From Candidatus Roseilinea sp. NK_OTU-006 (lineage in GTDB: Bacteria > Chloroflexota > Anaerolineae > J036 > Brachytrichaceae): a stretch of DNA of 64,000 nucleotides. Location: the NCBI RefSeq assembly GCF_012931985.1, contig NZ_JAAFGM010000002.1, forward strand, positions 186,001 to 250,000, read 5' to 3'. The notes beneath the pieces were generated by a model that was not told the origin of the DNA, ran no database searches, and saw only the letters and a program-made list of their open reading frames with translations. The position numbers and the translations under genes are program-made. Positions within the stretch are counted from its first letter, which is position 1. Each line of letters opens with the position of its first letter. This document shows positions 30,793-41,982 of the stretch, piece by piece.

Positions 30793-31695
30793 TCAGCCGA
30801 TTGCGCGCGTCTCTGCCTCTGCAGCGATGCGGCGGATCAGCCCGCACAAAACGTCTTTGGGGCCTAGCTCAACGAAGCGCGTCACACCTTGATCGCGCAA
30901 GAATCGCACGCTCTCCACCCAGCGCACCGGCGCGGTGAGCTGTGCAGCCAGCTCGGCGCGAATGTCGTCGGGATGGGTGATCGGCCGCGCCGACGTGTTG
31001 GCCACCACCGGCACAGCCGCCGGCGCGATCGGCGTCCTCTCGACCAGTCGCGCGAACTCGTCGGCGATTTCGGCCATCAGCGGCGAGTGCGAGGCGACGC
31101 TGACGTTAAGCGGCACGACGCGCTTAGCCCCTCTGGCTTTGGCCAGGGCCGAAGCGGCTTCGACGGCCATTTTGCCGCCCGAGATGACAATCTGACCAGG
31201 CGCGTTGTCGTTGGCAACGACGACGCCCGGCGCGTGCTGCTGGGAGGCTTCCTGGCATACTGCGCGCAGCGCATTCGCGTCCAGGCCGATCACCGCAGCC
31301 ATGCCGCCCGGGGTGCGCTCGCCCGCTTCCTTCATGAGTCGGCCACGCTCGCGCGTCAACTTCACGCCGTCCTCGAACGCCAACGCACCCGCAGCGCACA
31401 ACGCGCTCAGTTCGCCCAGGCTATGACCGGCGACGAAGGCCGGCGCTTCGATTTCGCCGGACAGCCGCACCATCTCGTGGATTGCGACGCTGTGGGTGAA
31501 GATAGCCGGCTGGGCATGGAGCGTGTCGTTGAGTTCGGCTTCCGGCCCATGCCAGCACAGATGAGACAGCGGATAGCTCAGCACAGCATCGGCGCGCGCA
31601 AAGATGCCTTTGACGATTGGCCGATGTTGCGCTTGCTCCCGCCCCATCCCCACGAATTGCGACCCCTGGCCGGGAAAGACGTATGCGGTCGTCAC
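30793..31695 (-). CDS. fabD: Malonyl-CoA:ACP transacylase
   Basis: Loads malonyl groups onto acyl carrier protein for fatty-acid synthesis. It has 300 residues with FPGQGSQ (7-13), the catalytic GHSLGE (Ser about 92) and the catalytic-dyad His in VASHSPLM (about 202). The NTSARP segment and GPKDVLCGL ending match FabD. It follows rpmF by 30 bp and is followed by fabG 39 bp later, the conserved rpmF-fab arrangement without plsX and fabH. Confidence 0.96.
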   Translation of the reverse strand: MTTAYVFPGQGSQFVGMGREQAQHRPIVKGIFARADAVLSYPLSHLCWHGPEAELNDTLHAQPAIFTHSVAIHEMVRLSGEIEAPAFVAGHSLGELSALCAAGALAFEDGVKLTRERGRLMKEAGERTPGGMAAVIGLDANALRAVCQEASQQHAPGVVVANDNAPGQIVISGGKMAVEAASALAKARGAKRVVPLNVSVASHSPLMAEIADEFARLVERTPIAPAAVPVVANTSARPITHPDDIRAELAAQLTAPVRWVESVRFLRDQGVTRFVELGPKDVLCGLIRRIAAEAETRAIG

Positions 31696-31725
31696 GTATT
31701 CGACTGAGCGTGCTCCGGAGCGCGA

Positions 31726-31929
31726 TTACTTCTTGTCGTCTTTGGCGTCGTCGCCGATGCGGACGACCAGGCGGCCCTTGTAGTAGCCACAAGCCGGACA
31801 CACGATATGGGGTGGCTTCATCTCGCCGCAGTTGTCGCAGGCGATTAGTTGTACGGGCGTGAGATGGTCGTGCGCGCGTCGCCGATGCGTCCGACCCCAT
31901 GAAAGCTTACGCTTTGGCAGTGGACCCAT
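31726..31929 (-). CDS. rpmF: 50S ribosomal protein L32
   Basis: Small subunit-like component of the large ribosomal subunit, 67 residues. It begins MGPLPKRKLSWGRTHRRR and has the zinc-binding pairs CDNC (31, 34) and CPAC (44, 47), so it is the zinc-containing form. The acidic tail after residue 55 is longer than in most L32 proteins. It heads the operon with fabD, a classic rpmF-fab linkage. Confidence 0.95.
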   Translation of the reverse strand: MGPLPKRKLSWGRTHRRRAHDHLTPVQLIACDNCGEMKPPHIVCPACGYYKGRLVVRIGDDAKDDKK

Positions 31930-32115
31930 GTCTGAAAAAAGCTCCTTCTACTCGTCAGGCGGCGCGCCCATAAGCATGGGACGGCCGCCCGTTCATCTGG
32001 TTGCAAAAGCACGATATTGTAATGCACACCGTCGCCGTCGCGGATCATCATGCCGGTTTGAGTCCGCTCGCCTCTGGGTTAGCCGGCCCGTCGGCTGGCC
32101 CGGCATCCTTTTGAC

Positions 32116-32574
32116 CTATGAGGCATAGGGAGCCGCCGGTGGGCTGTCTGCGGCGGTCGCGCTGGCTTTTGTGCTTGCAGAGGTAGCTTGCTGGGCTTGG
32201 GGCGCTGCAACGTTCGGTGTAGGTTCAGCCGCAGCAGGAGCTTGCGCAGCGCGCGCCGTCTCAAATGGATCTTCGCCCCATACCTCGGCGAACATCAGCG
32301 ATACGATGTCGCGAGCAAACATCATGAGATCGGCGCCGGCGGCGCGCCCCTGCGCCGAATTCAGCGCATAGTTCAGCGCCGCCATGTCGGCGAAGTACAC
32401 ATCGTGGATGAGATAGTAGGGCGGCTCGCCGCGCGGCGCGCCCAGCGCGCGAGAGACCGACGTGCGCGCAACGCCCGGCATGGCAGCGATCAGCGGCACG
32501 TGACGGTGCGCAAAGTGATCCTCGAAGGCCGAGATGTCCGCCGGCCGGCGAAAGAAGATGGTGAGCTTGACCAT
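32116..32574 (-). CDS. EthD-domain protein
   Basis: Protein of 152 residues. The first 100 or so form an EthD-like ferredoxin-fold domain (MVKLTIFFRRPADISAFEDHF, then HVPLIAAMPGV and the YYLIHDVYF strand). EthD domains occur in small dimeric proteins linked to aromatic or ether degradation. The particular role here is not known. The C-terminal 50 residues are Ala/Pro/Thr-rich and look disordered. No degradation genes neighbour it, and 186 bp of sequence without a recognisable gene separate it from rpmF. Confidence 0.78.
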   Translation of the reverse strand: MVKLTIFFRRPADISAFEDHFAHRHVPLIAAMPGVARTSVSRALGAPRGEPPYYLIHDVYFADMAALNYALNSAQGRAAGADLMMFARDIVSLMFAEVWGEDPFETARAAQAPAAAEPTPNVAAPQAQQATSASTKASATAADSPPAAPYAS

Positions 32575-32621
32575 GACTAATGCTTAAGTGTAACCCCGAG
32601 CCAGCGCACTGCGACCCACAC

Positions 32622-33566
32622 TTACCCGCCTGGCGCCCATCCTATGACGAAGCGAGTCCAGCGTGTGTCGTGCACAGTCTCCCCCGCTTTCTGCACGTAG
32701 TTTGCCTCATGGGGATAGGCGCGCAGTTGCAACCCGTCGAGTGTGGGTCGGCCGAATGCCTGGCGGTTCATCCGTCGCCGCCATAACTGCGCACCGACCT
32801 TGGGCAGCATTTGCGAGACGGTCGCCAACATCGCCATTCCCACCGCTGCGGCTGGCTCTGGAGCGGAACGCCGCGCTGGCCGTTCCTGCGCCAGCGCACC
32901 ACGCAGGCGAATGAATCCACACGGCTCGAACGAGCGCGCAATCAGATGGTCGGCTGCTGCGTCGAAGGCAATGCAGAACTGTGCGCCGGTGTTGCGGAAA
33001 TCGAGCGGCAGCACCAAGCGTCCGTCCGGCTGCAGTTGCGCGCGCCAGGCAGGCGCGATGTCCGTCGCGCCGACGGCGAGGATGATGCGATCGTATGGCG
33101 CGCCGTCCGGCCAGCCGTCCGCGCCGTCGCCGCAGATCACCCGCACGCGCCCGGCGCAGCCCGCCGCCGCCAGATTCGCCTGCGCGCCGGCGACCAGGTC
33201 TTCGTCTATATCTACCGTGACGACGCGACCGCTCTCTCCTACGATGTGCGCCATCAGCGCCGCGGTGTAGCCCGTGCCTGTACCGATTTCAAGCACGCGC
33301 CGGCCATGCGGCAGCGCGAGCTGCTCAAGCATGATGGCAATCATCGCCGGCTGGGAGATCGAACTCACCGGCCGGCCCGTGGCCTGCTTGGTCACGATAG
33401 CCCGGTCGGCATAGGCTTCGCGGAGCGGGATCCTCGGCACAAAGCGATGGCGCGGCGTGGCGCGAAAAGCGGCTTCGACGCTGGCACGGCGCACGTATCC
33501 ATCGCGCACCAACCGGTCCACCATCGCATTGCGCAGGCGAATCGCCTCCGGGCTGTCTATGCTCAT
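32622..33566 (-). CDS. pcm: Protein-L-isoaspartate O-methyltransferase-like
   Basis: AdoMet-dependent methyltransferase that starts repair of isoaspartyl residues in damaged proteins. The core (about 1-205) has VSSISQPAMIA (the family substrate-loop region, about 67-77), the AdoMet motif VLEIGTGTGYTAAL (about 89-102) and VTVDID (about 115). The 314-residue length exceeds the usual 210. The C-terminal extension of about 100 residues has no recognised domain; longer PCMT proteins of this sort occur in other bacteria. It is transcribed 22 bp after the phosphodiesterase gene, so the two may share a transcript. Confidence 0.88.
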   Translation of the reverse strand: MSIDSPEAIRLRNAMVDRLVRDGYVRRASVEAAFRATPRHRFVPRIPLREAYADRAIVTKQATGRPVSSISQPAMIAIMLEQLALPHGRRVLEIGTGTGYTAALMAHIVGESGRVVTVDIDEDLVAGAQANLAAAGCAGRVRVICGDGADGWPDGAPYDRIILAVGATDIAPAWRAQLQPDGRLVLPLDFRNTGAQFCIAFDAAADHLIARSFEPCGFIRLRGALAQERPARRSAPEPAAAVGMAMLATVSQMLPKVGAQLWRRRMNRQAFGRPTLDGLQLRAYPHEANYVQKAGETVHDTRWTRFVIGWAPGG

Positions 33567-33587
33567 GGCGCAGCGAAGGATTGCAGG

Positions 33588-34853
33588 CTACAGCGCAGCC
33601 ATCAGCAACGGGATCTCCATCTCCTCGCGCGTCAGGCCGCCGTGATGGCCATAGTAGCGGTTCTCGAATTTCTCGCGCGCGTAGTAGTAGGCCGACTCGC
33701 CTTTGAGGGGCAATACGACCAGGTTGCCGACGCGCGACAAGAAGCGCGCCGACGGCGCGGGGCCGAAGAAGCCTTCGGCGATCAAGTCTGCTGTCTTCAC
33801 AACGATCGCTCTGCCCGCCAAGTGTGCGCCGATCGCAGCCTGGGCTTCGTCTAACCGCTCCGGCTTGATGTGCAGGAAGAAATCGCGCGGCGAGCCGGCC
33901 GGCACGAGCGGCTCGCCGCGCTGGTTGGTCGCCAGGTAATCCTGAAAGCGCGGCACAGTCTGGTTCAGGTATATCGTGGTCTTGGGGCTGATCTCGACCA
34001 TACCGTGGTCGGCGGTGATGATGAGCAGCACACCCGTGCTGCGCAGCCTGTCGAGGAACATGCGCTCCATCGCGACACAAAACTGGTCGAGTTCGGCCTC
34101 GACCTGCTCCGAGGTCGGGCCGTATTCATGGCCGATGCCATCTATTGCGCCGTAATACATCAGGAAGTAGGCCGGCCCGTGGCGCTCTGCAATGGCGCGG
34201 CGCAGGTTCACCAGCGCCTCGGGCAACGTCTTGTAAGTCAGCGACTTAGCGTTCTCGCCAAGCGCGCGCGTCGGCGCGGCGTCGGCAAACTCGCGCGGAT
34301 GGAGCAGGTATGACCGCACGCCTGCGCGCTCCAAACGTGGGTAGAGCGTGTCGGAGGGGAAGACGCTGGACGGCGGCAGGCCGGCGTTCGCCAGCGTATC
34401 GCGCGCCTTCTCGCCCGCAAACGAGAACATCAGCGGGGCAATCATGCGATCCAGCTCGGGGTGATACTGGAACCATTCATAAACGCCGCTCTGCGCGGGC
34501 GGCAGGCCGGTGTGGATGCACGTCACATGCGCCGCCGTCGTTGAGGGGAACAGCGCAGTGAGCTTGGAGACAGCGCCGCGGCGGACGAAGTACTGCAACA
34601 GCGGATACTGCTCGGCGATGCGCTCGAAGTAGCGCCAGCCGAAGCCATCCACGAAGAACAGGACGACGGTATCGTAGCGGCGCGGCAGATCGCCGAAGAC
34701 ATCGTCCGGCAAGCCCGGCGCGCCCTCGCCGGTCAGCGCGTAATAGATCGTCGCCGGGAGATTGGCGAAGCAGTATGAACCGTAGAGCGGCCGGATGAAG
34801 GCGTCGCGCCAGCCGGCCGCATTCACAGCTTGAATGGAGGCTTCGTTCAGCAT
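33588..34853 (-). CDS. Alkaline-phosphatase-superfamily phosphodiesterase / nucleotide pyrophosphatase-like
   Basis: Protein of 421 residues in the type I phosphodiesterase / nucleotide pyrophosphatase family. Metal-binding and catalytic landmarks are VVLFFVDGFGW (first Asp, about 68), FPSTTAAH with the nucleophile Thr (about 107), IDGIGHEYGP (about 200) and ITADHGM (about 240). No signal peptide is evident, so it may act in the cytoplasm. The substrate is unknown; relatives hydrolyse nucleotide or lipid phosphodiesters. The ATG at 34853 is chosen because the upstream frame is not conserved. It is divergent from acnA with a 258-bp gap in which I see no convincing promoter. Confidence 0.85.
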   Translation of the reverse strand: MLNEASIQAVNAAGWRDAFIRPLYGSYCFANLPATIYYALTGEGAPGLPDDVFGDLPRRYDTVVLFFVDGFGWRYFERIAEQYPLLQYFVRRGAVSKLTALFPSTTAAHVTCIHTGLPPAQSGVYEWFQYHPELDRMIAPLMFSFAGEKARDTLANAGLPPSSVFPSDTLYPRLERAGVRSYLLHPREFADAAPTRALGENAKSLTYKTLPEALVNLRRAIAERHGPAYFLMYYGAIDGIGHEYGPTSEQVEAELDQFCVAMERMFLDRLRSTGVLLIITADHGMVEISPKTTIYLNQTVPRFQDYLATNQRGEPLVPAGSPRDFFLHIKPERLDEAQAAIGAHLAGRAIVVKTADLIAEGFFGPAPSARFLSRVGNLVVLPLKGESAYYYAREKFENRYYGHHGGLTREEMEIPLLMAAL

Positions 34854-35111
34854 GGCGCAAGTATCGCAGTTTACGCCCGACGCCCCGTCGAGTCGCACAA
34901 ACGCATTAAAATACCCGCGCCCATGAGATTGATCGCCTGCATCCGCCACGACACGGTTGCCAGCGACAAGCAAATCGTCTCTTCCCGCTCGCCTTGAATT
35001 CGCTTTGCCGCTCAGACGTCGCGCGCCGGGGCAACGTGCGCCGCTGCTTCATTTCGTTTGCCCCATCCATCCCATCCAAGTTTCGAGAGCCATTTGTAAG
35101 GAAGAACTGTC

Positions 35112-37811
<2,700 letters not shown>

Positions 37812-37826
37812 ACGCGCCACCGACAT

Positions 37827-37863
37827 GAACCGCCGCGCTTCTCACGAGCGCGGCGGTTCGTTT
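37827..37863 (+). terminator. Hairpin terminator between convergent acnA and murE
   Basis: A perfect 13-bp stem (37827-37839 with 37847-37859) with a 7-nt loop is followed on the plus strand by GTTT. The stem overlaps the last codons of murE, so it may serve acnA mainly. The minus side has no T-run. Confidence 0.6.
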
Positions 37864-39413
37864 GCCGCCGGCGCAAGCTCGCCCAGCGCCAGCCGCTCCC
37901 CACGGATTGCGCGTCGCATGGCCTCGCGGTCGTCCCAGGCGTACTCGGTTGCGCCGAAGCACAGAGACTGCTCGTGGCCCTTGCCGCACGCCACGACCAC
38001 ATCGCCGGGGACCGCCAGCGCGCACGCTTGGCGAATCGCCTCGCCCCGGTCCGGCTCATGCCTGATGACGGCGCGCGCCGGCTGAGCCGCCCGCGCGCCG
38101 CGGTCCATCTCGGCGAAGATGGCATCCAGCGATTCGCCGCGTGGATCCTCCGCAGTGAAGATGGCCACGTCGGCCAGCTCGGCCGCGACTTTGCCCATCA
38201 AGAAGCGCTTCTGCACATCGCGCTCGCCGGCGCAGCCGAAGACGACGATCAGCCGCCCCGGCGCAATGCGGCGCAGGGTGAGCAGGGCTTGCTCCAGCGC
38301 ATTTGGCGTATGCGCGAAGTCCACCACGGCCAAATAGGGTTGGCCTTCGTCTATGCGCTCCATGCGGCCGGGGATGCCACGCAGGGCCGCCACGCCGACC
38401 TGGATCGCCTCAGGCGACGCGCCAAGCGCCAAAGCGGCGCCGGCAGCGGCCAGGGTGTTCGAGATGTTGTAATCGCCGATCAGGTGCGTCCTCAGCGGCA
38501 ACGCCAGCGGCCGATCGCCATGTCGAAAGGCGTAAGCTTCGATGACCCCCGCAGCGTGATCGGCGCGCGGCGCGTAGAGCCACCAGCCGCCATAGTTGCC
38601 ATTGGGCTGGATCTCGCGCGAATAGAAGATGCGTTGCCGAGCCGGCAACTTCACCAGATAGTTCAACGAGTAATCGTCGTCAACGTTCAGCACGTGGACC
38701 GGCGCCATCTCAAACAAGCGCGCCTTGGCTGCGCGGTAGGCTTCACGTGAACCATGCAGGTCGAGGTGATCGTGTGTGATGTTGGTGATCACGGCCACGT
38801 CGAAGTCCACGCCGTCCACGCGGTGATGCGCCAAGCTGTGCGAGGTCACCTCGAGGACGCAGTGCGTGGTGCCGGCGTCGCGCATCTGGGCCAGCAACGC
38901 CTGCACTTCATCGGCATCGGGTGTGGTGGTGTGCAGACCGGTGTCCAGCGCCCGGTCGCCGATCACGGCGTTGACCGTGTTGATCATGCCGGTTTCGTGC
39001 CCCGCGGCGCGCAGGATGCTGAAGATCAAATGGGTCGTCGTGGTCTTACCATCTGTGCCGGTGACGCCGACCACCGTCATACGACGCGACGGGAAGTCGT
39101 GCCACGCTGCGCAGAGTAGGGCGAAGGCGCGCCGACCGTTCGAGACGGGAATTGAGCATCGAGCTTCCAACGTTGAGACGGAGTCCCCTCCACCCTGCCG
39201 GTCGCTTTCGCACACGACAGCGGCCGCGCCGCGTTCGATGGCCTGGGGGATGAACGTGCGACCGTCGGCTGCCATGCCTTTATAGGCGACAAAGAGATTG
39301 CCCGGCTGCACACGCCGTGAATCGTCGGTGACGCCGGTGATCCAGATGTCCTGCGCGCTGGGCGGCGCCGACAAGCCGGCGCGTTCGAGCAAAGCGAGGA
39401 GCGACTGGGCCAT
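37842..39413 (-). CDS. murE: UDP-MurNAc-tripeptide synthetase (MurE)
   Basis: Cytoplasmic ligase that adds the third (diamino) residue to UDP-MurNAc-L-Ala-D-Glu in peptidoglycan synthesis. It has 523 residues with the ATP motif GTDGKTTTT (119-127), TTTPDADE, the SHSLAHHRVDG segment and THDHLDLHG. The C-terminal domain contains the amino-acid recognition site, which reads EDPR (about 421) in place of the DNPR found in meso-DAP-adding enzymes. The amino acid added is therefore probably not meso-DAP; ornithine or lysine are candidates. No other mur gene is in the window, so it is outside the usual division and cell-wall cluster. Confidence 0.93.
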   Translation of the reverse strand: MAQSLLALLERAGLSAPPSAQDIWITGVTDDSRRVQPGNLFVAYKGMAADGRTFIPQAIERGAAAVVCESDRQGGGDSVSTLEARCSIPVSNGRRAFALLCAAWHDFPSRRMTVVGVTGTDGKTTTTHLIFSILRAAGHETGMINTVNAVIGDRALDTGLHTTTPDADEVQALLAQMRDAGTTHCVLEVTSHSLAHHRVDGVDFDVAVITNITHDHLDLHGSREAYRAAKARLFEMAPVHVLNVDDDYSLNYLVKLPARQRIFYSREIQPNGNYGGWWLYAPRADHAAGVIEAYAFRHGDRPLALPLRTHLIGDYNISNTLAAAGAALALGASPEAIQVGVAALRGIPGRMERIDEGQPYLAVVDFAHTPNALEQALLTLRRIAPGRLIVVFGCAGERDVQKRFLMGKVAAELADVAIFTAEDPRGESLDAIFAEMDRGARAAQPARAVIRHEPDRGEAIRQACALAVPGDVVVACGKGHEQSLCFGATEYAWDDREAMRRAIRGERLALGELAPAANEPPRS

Positions 39414-39473
39414 AGCTTGTCAATGCTACCAAGCTGACAAGTGGAAGGGCGACCCTGGGCGGCACCCCGTCGG

Positions 39474-40526
39474 TCAGAATTTGGCGAAAGCATCCACCAC
39501 CGATTTGATGTCATCCATCAGCGGATACAGGATCGGACAGGTGACGCCGGCGGCGACGTATTCGCGCACCTTGGCCACGCATTCATCGCTTGTGCCCACC
39601 GCCATGAGCATGCGCGGCACATCGTCGGGGATGACCCTGGCCGCGGCGATGTACTCGGCCTCGGTCGCCGGCCAGCTCATCACGCTTTGCACCTTGGCGA
39701 TCAGGTCCTCGGGCACGCCGCTGGCCTTCATGATGTGCGGTTCAGTGGCGAGGTAATACGCCACCAGCTTTTTGGCCTCAAAGTAGGCTGCTTTGGGATC
39801 ATCATCGCTGAGCGAGCACACCAGCAGCTCCGGCCGGTCAATCTGGTCAATCGTCTTGCCGGCCTTGGCGGCGCCTTTTGCCACTAACGCGACCGCCTTT
39901 TTGATGTAATCCACGCTGACCACATAGTTCAGCACCACGCCGTCACAGATCTCACCTGTGAGTTCGAGCATCTTGTCGCCGGTTGCGCCGATATAGATCG
40001 GGATGTCGCGTGGGCGTGTGTCACCGAACACCACATCGAGCTTGACGCGGTCGAGCTTGACGAACTCGCCCTGGTAGGTCACCTCTTCCATGGTGAAGAG
40101 TTGGCGGATGGCTTCGACATATTCGCGCATGGCCTGCAGCGGGCGCTCACGCTTCACACCGACGCGGCCGGCGATGGGTTCCCACCATGCGCCGAGGCCC
40201 AACATGACGCGGCTCGGCGCATTGGGGTCGCCGCTCACTTGCTTGCCCAGTTCCCACATCGTGCTCCAACTCGCGGCAATGACGGCCGGGTTGCGCGTCC
40301 AGATTGGCAGCACGCCGCTGCCCACGCGCAGCCTCTTGGTGCGCGTCAGGAATGCGCTCATCATCACGATGCAGTCGCGGGCCAGGCGCGTATCCGCCTG
40401 CCAGATCTCGCTGAAGCCGTTGGCTTCGGCGTATTCGGCCATCTCCAGCTCGTAAGCGAGCGGATGCTTGTCCTGCATGTACAGGGCAAAACGGGGCTGC
40501 TTGAGGGTGGGGGTGGGTGTGGTCAT
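39474..40526 (-). CDS. LLM-class flavin-dependent oxidoreductase
   Basis: Luciferase-like monooxygenase superfamily protein of 350 residues, closest in pattern to the F420-dependent methylene-H4MPT reductase-like group. Visible features are [14 protein letters not shown] (about 38-51), [14 protein letters not shown] (about 66-79), [10 protein letters not shown] (about 108) and [25 protein letters not shown] (about 176-200, here described by its two halves). Whether the cofactor is FMN or F420 cannot be decided from the sequence, and the substrate is unknown. It lies between murE and the cytosine deaminase on the same strand. Confidence 0.85.
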   Translation of the reverse strand: MTTPTPTLKQPRFALYMQDKHPLAYELEMAEYAEANGFSEIWQADTRLARDCIVMMSAFLTRTKRLRVGSGVLPIWTRNPAVIAASWSTMWELGKQVSGDPNAPSRVMLGLGAWWEPIAGRVGVKRERPLQAMREYVEAIRQLFTMEEVTYQGEFVKLDRVKLDVVFGDTRPRDIPIYIGATGDKMLELTGEICDGVVLNYVVSVDYIKKAVALVAKGAAKAGKTIDQIDRPELLVCSLSDDDPKAAYFEAKKLVAYYLATEPHIMKASGVPEDLIAKVQSVMSWPATEAEYIAAARVIPDDVPRMLMAVGTSDECVAKVREYVAAGVTCPILYPLMDDIKSVVDAFAKF

Positions 40527-40571
40527 GATCCAAGACGCTCGTGGCGCGAACGCAGAGATGCGCTCTGCTGG

Positions 40572-41009
40572 CTACTCCCCGATGTCCTCGTTCCACAGCT
40601 CGGGTTTTTGAGCGATGAATTCTTCCATCATGCGGATGCAGGTGGGATCGTCGAGGATGATTAACTCTACGCCGCGGCTACGCAGATAGTCTTCTGGGCC
40701 GCGAAAGGTTTTGTTCTCGCCGATGACGATCTTAGGGATTTTATAGAGCAGCGCCGTGCCGCTGCACATGTCGCACGGCGAGAGGGTGGTGTAGAGCACC
40801 GCGCGCCGATAATCGCCGGCCTTCAGCCGGCCGGCGTTCTCCAGGCAATCCATCTCGGCGTGCAAAATGGCGCTGCCTTTCTGCACCCGGCGGTTGTGTC
40901 CCCGGCCGACGATCCGGCCATCAATAACCAACACCGAGCCGATGGGAATGCCGCCTTCGGCCAACCCTTGGCGGGCTTCTTCGATCGCAGCTTGCATGAA
41001 TTCGTCCAC
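40572..41009 (-). CDS. Cytosine deaminase (yeast FCY1-type)
   Basis: Zinc-dependent deaminase that converts cytosine to uracil. It has 145 residues with the zinc motifs HAEMD (His50, Glu52) and SPCDMC (Cys79, Cys82). The following [14 protein letters not shown] and the ending WNEDIGE closely follow the yeast cytosine deaminase pattern, not the guanine- or tRNA-deaminase pattern. GTG is the start, with GGGAGG five bases upstream. It lies 27 bp downstream of the nucleobase/nucleoside permease genes, so imported cytosine could be deaminated at once. The function is inferred with good support from sequence and context. Confidence 0.88.
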   Translation of the reverse strand: MDEFMQAAIEEARQGLAEGGIPIGSVLVIDGRIVGRGHNRRVQKGSAILHAEMDCLENAGRLKAGDYRRAVLYTTLSPCDMCSGTALLYKIPKIVIGENKTFRGPEDYLRSRGVELIILDDPTCIRMMEEFIAQKPELWNEDIGE

Positions 41010-41014
41010 GTCAG

Positions 41015-41020
41015 CCTCCC
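41015..41020 (-). promoter_or_regulatory. Ribosome binding site supporting the GTG start of cytosine deaminase
   Basis: On the minus strand GGGAGG stands 5 nt before GTG at 41009. Confidence 0.6.
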
Positions 41021-41036
41021 AATAAAGATGTCTTGT

Positions 41037-41981
41037 TTACTCGCGGCGATACGGCTTGAGGTATGCGCCGGGGTAGGGCGCATTCCGGCCCGCGATCGCC
41101 AGCGCGGCGATGGTCACGAGATACGGCAACGCCAGGAGCAACTCATAGGGCAATTGCACCCCTTGAGCTTGCAGGCGCAATTGTAGGGCGAAGACCCCGC
41201 CGAACAGCAACGCGCCCAACACGGCGCGCAGCGGGTCCCAGCGCGCAAAGATCACCAGCGCGATACACACCCAGCCGCGCCCGGCGACGATGCCCGGCGT
41301 GAACGCGCCGAGCTGCGCCAGCGATAAGAATGCCCCGCCGACGGCCATGAGCGCGCTGCCGACGGTTACGGCGATGGTGCGCATGCGAAAAACGGAAATG
41401 CCAGCAGCATCGGCGGCCTCCGGGTTTTCGCCCACCGCGCGCAGGCGCAATCCAAACCGCGTGCGATACAACACCCAGGCGGCCGCCGGCGCCACCACGA
41501 GGAATGCCAGGTAGGTCAGCCAGTGCTGGTTGAGGATTGGGCCGAGCATCGGCGCGCCCGGCAGCGGGTCCAGCAGGGCAAACGGCGCGATGCGCGGCAG
41601 CACGGCGCGTTCGCCGAACACCCAGCGAAAACCGAACAGCGCCAGGCCGGTGCACAGCAGTGTGACCCCCAGGCCGGACACGTGCTGGTTGAGGCCCAGG
41701 TGCACCGTGAGCAGCGCCATCAACAACCCCATCAGCGCGCCGGCAACGATAGCCGCCAGCAGTCCCACCCACAAATAGGCAGCCCAGCCGGCGCTTTCGG
41801 CCTGCGCAGCCGCAGCGAAGCCGACGAACGCGCCGAGGAACATGATGCCCTCGATGCCCAAATTGAGCACCCCGCTGCGCTCACTGTAGAGCGCGCCGAG
41901 GGTGGCATATAGCAGCGGCGTGGCCACGCGCAAGGTGGCGGCGATCAAGCCGACCCAGAACGCTATCAGCCCGGCGTCCAT
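41037..41981 (-). CDS. nupQ: Nucleoside/nucleobase ABC transporter permease (second)
   Basis: Inner-membrane permease of 314 residues in the BPD_transp_2 family used by BMP-type importers. Typical features are the N-terminal LLYATLGALYSERSGVLNLGIEGIM segment (described here by its SGVLNLGIEG core at about 36-45), NQHVSGLG (about 98) and RAVGENPEAADAAGI (about 180), the last contacting the ATPase. It starts one base after the stop of the first permease, so the two are tightly coupled. Named by analogy with the NupOPQ guanosine transporter; the real substrate is not proven. Confidence 0.9.
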   Translation of the reverse strand: MDAGLIAFWVGLIAATLRVATPLLYATLGALYSERSGVLNLGIEGIMFLGAFVGFAAAAQAESAGWAAYLWVGLLAAIVAGALMGLLMALLTVHLGLNQHVSGLGVTLLCTGLALFGFRWVFGERAVLPRIAPFALLDPLPGAPMLGPILNQHWLTYLAFLVVAPAAAWVLYRTRFGLRLRAVGENPEAADAAGISVFRMRTIAVTVGSALMAVGGAFLSLAQLGAFTPGIVAGRGWVCIALVIFARWDPLRAVLGALLFGGVFALQLRLQAQGVQLPYELLLALPYLVTIAALAIAGRNAPYPGAYLKPYRRE

Positions 41982-41982
41982 C

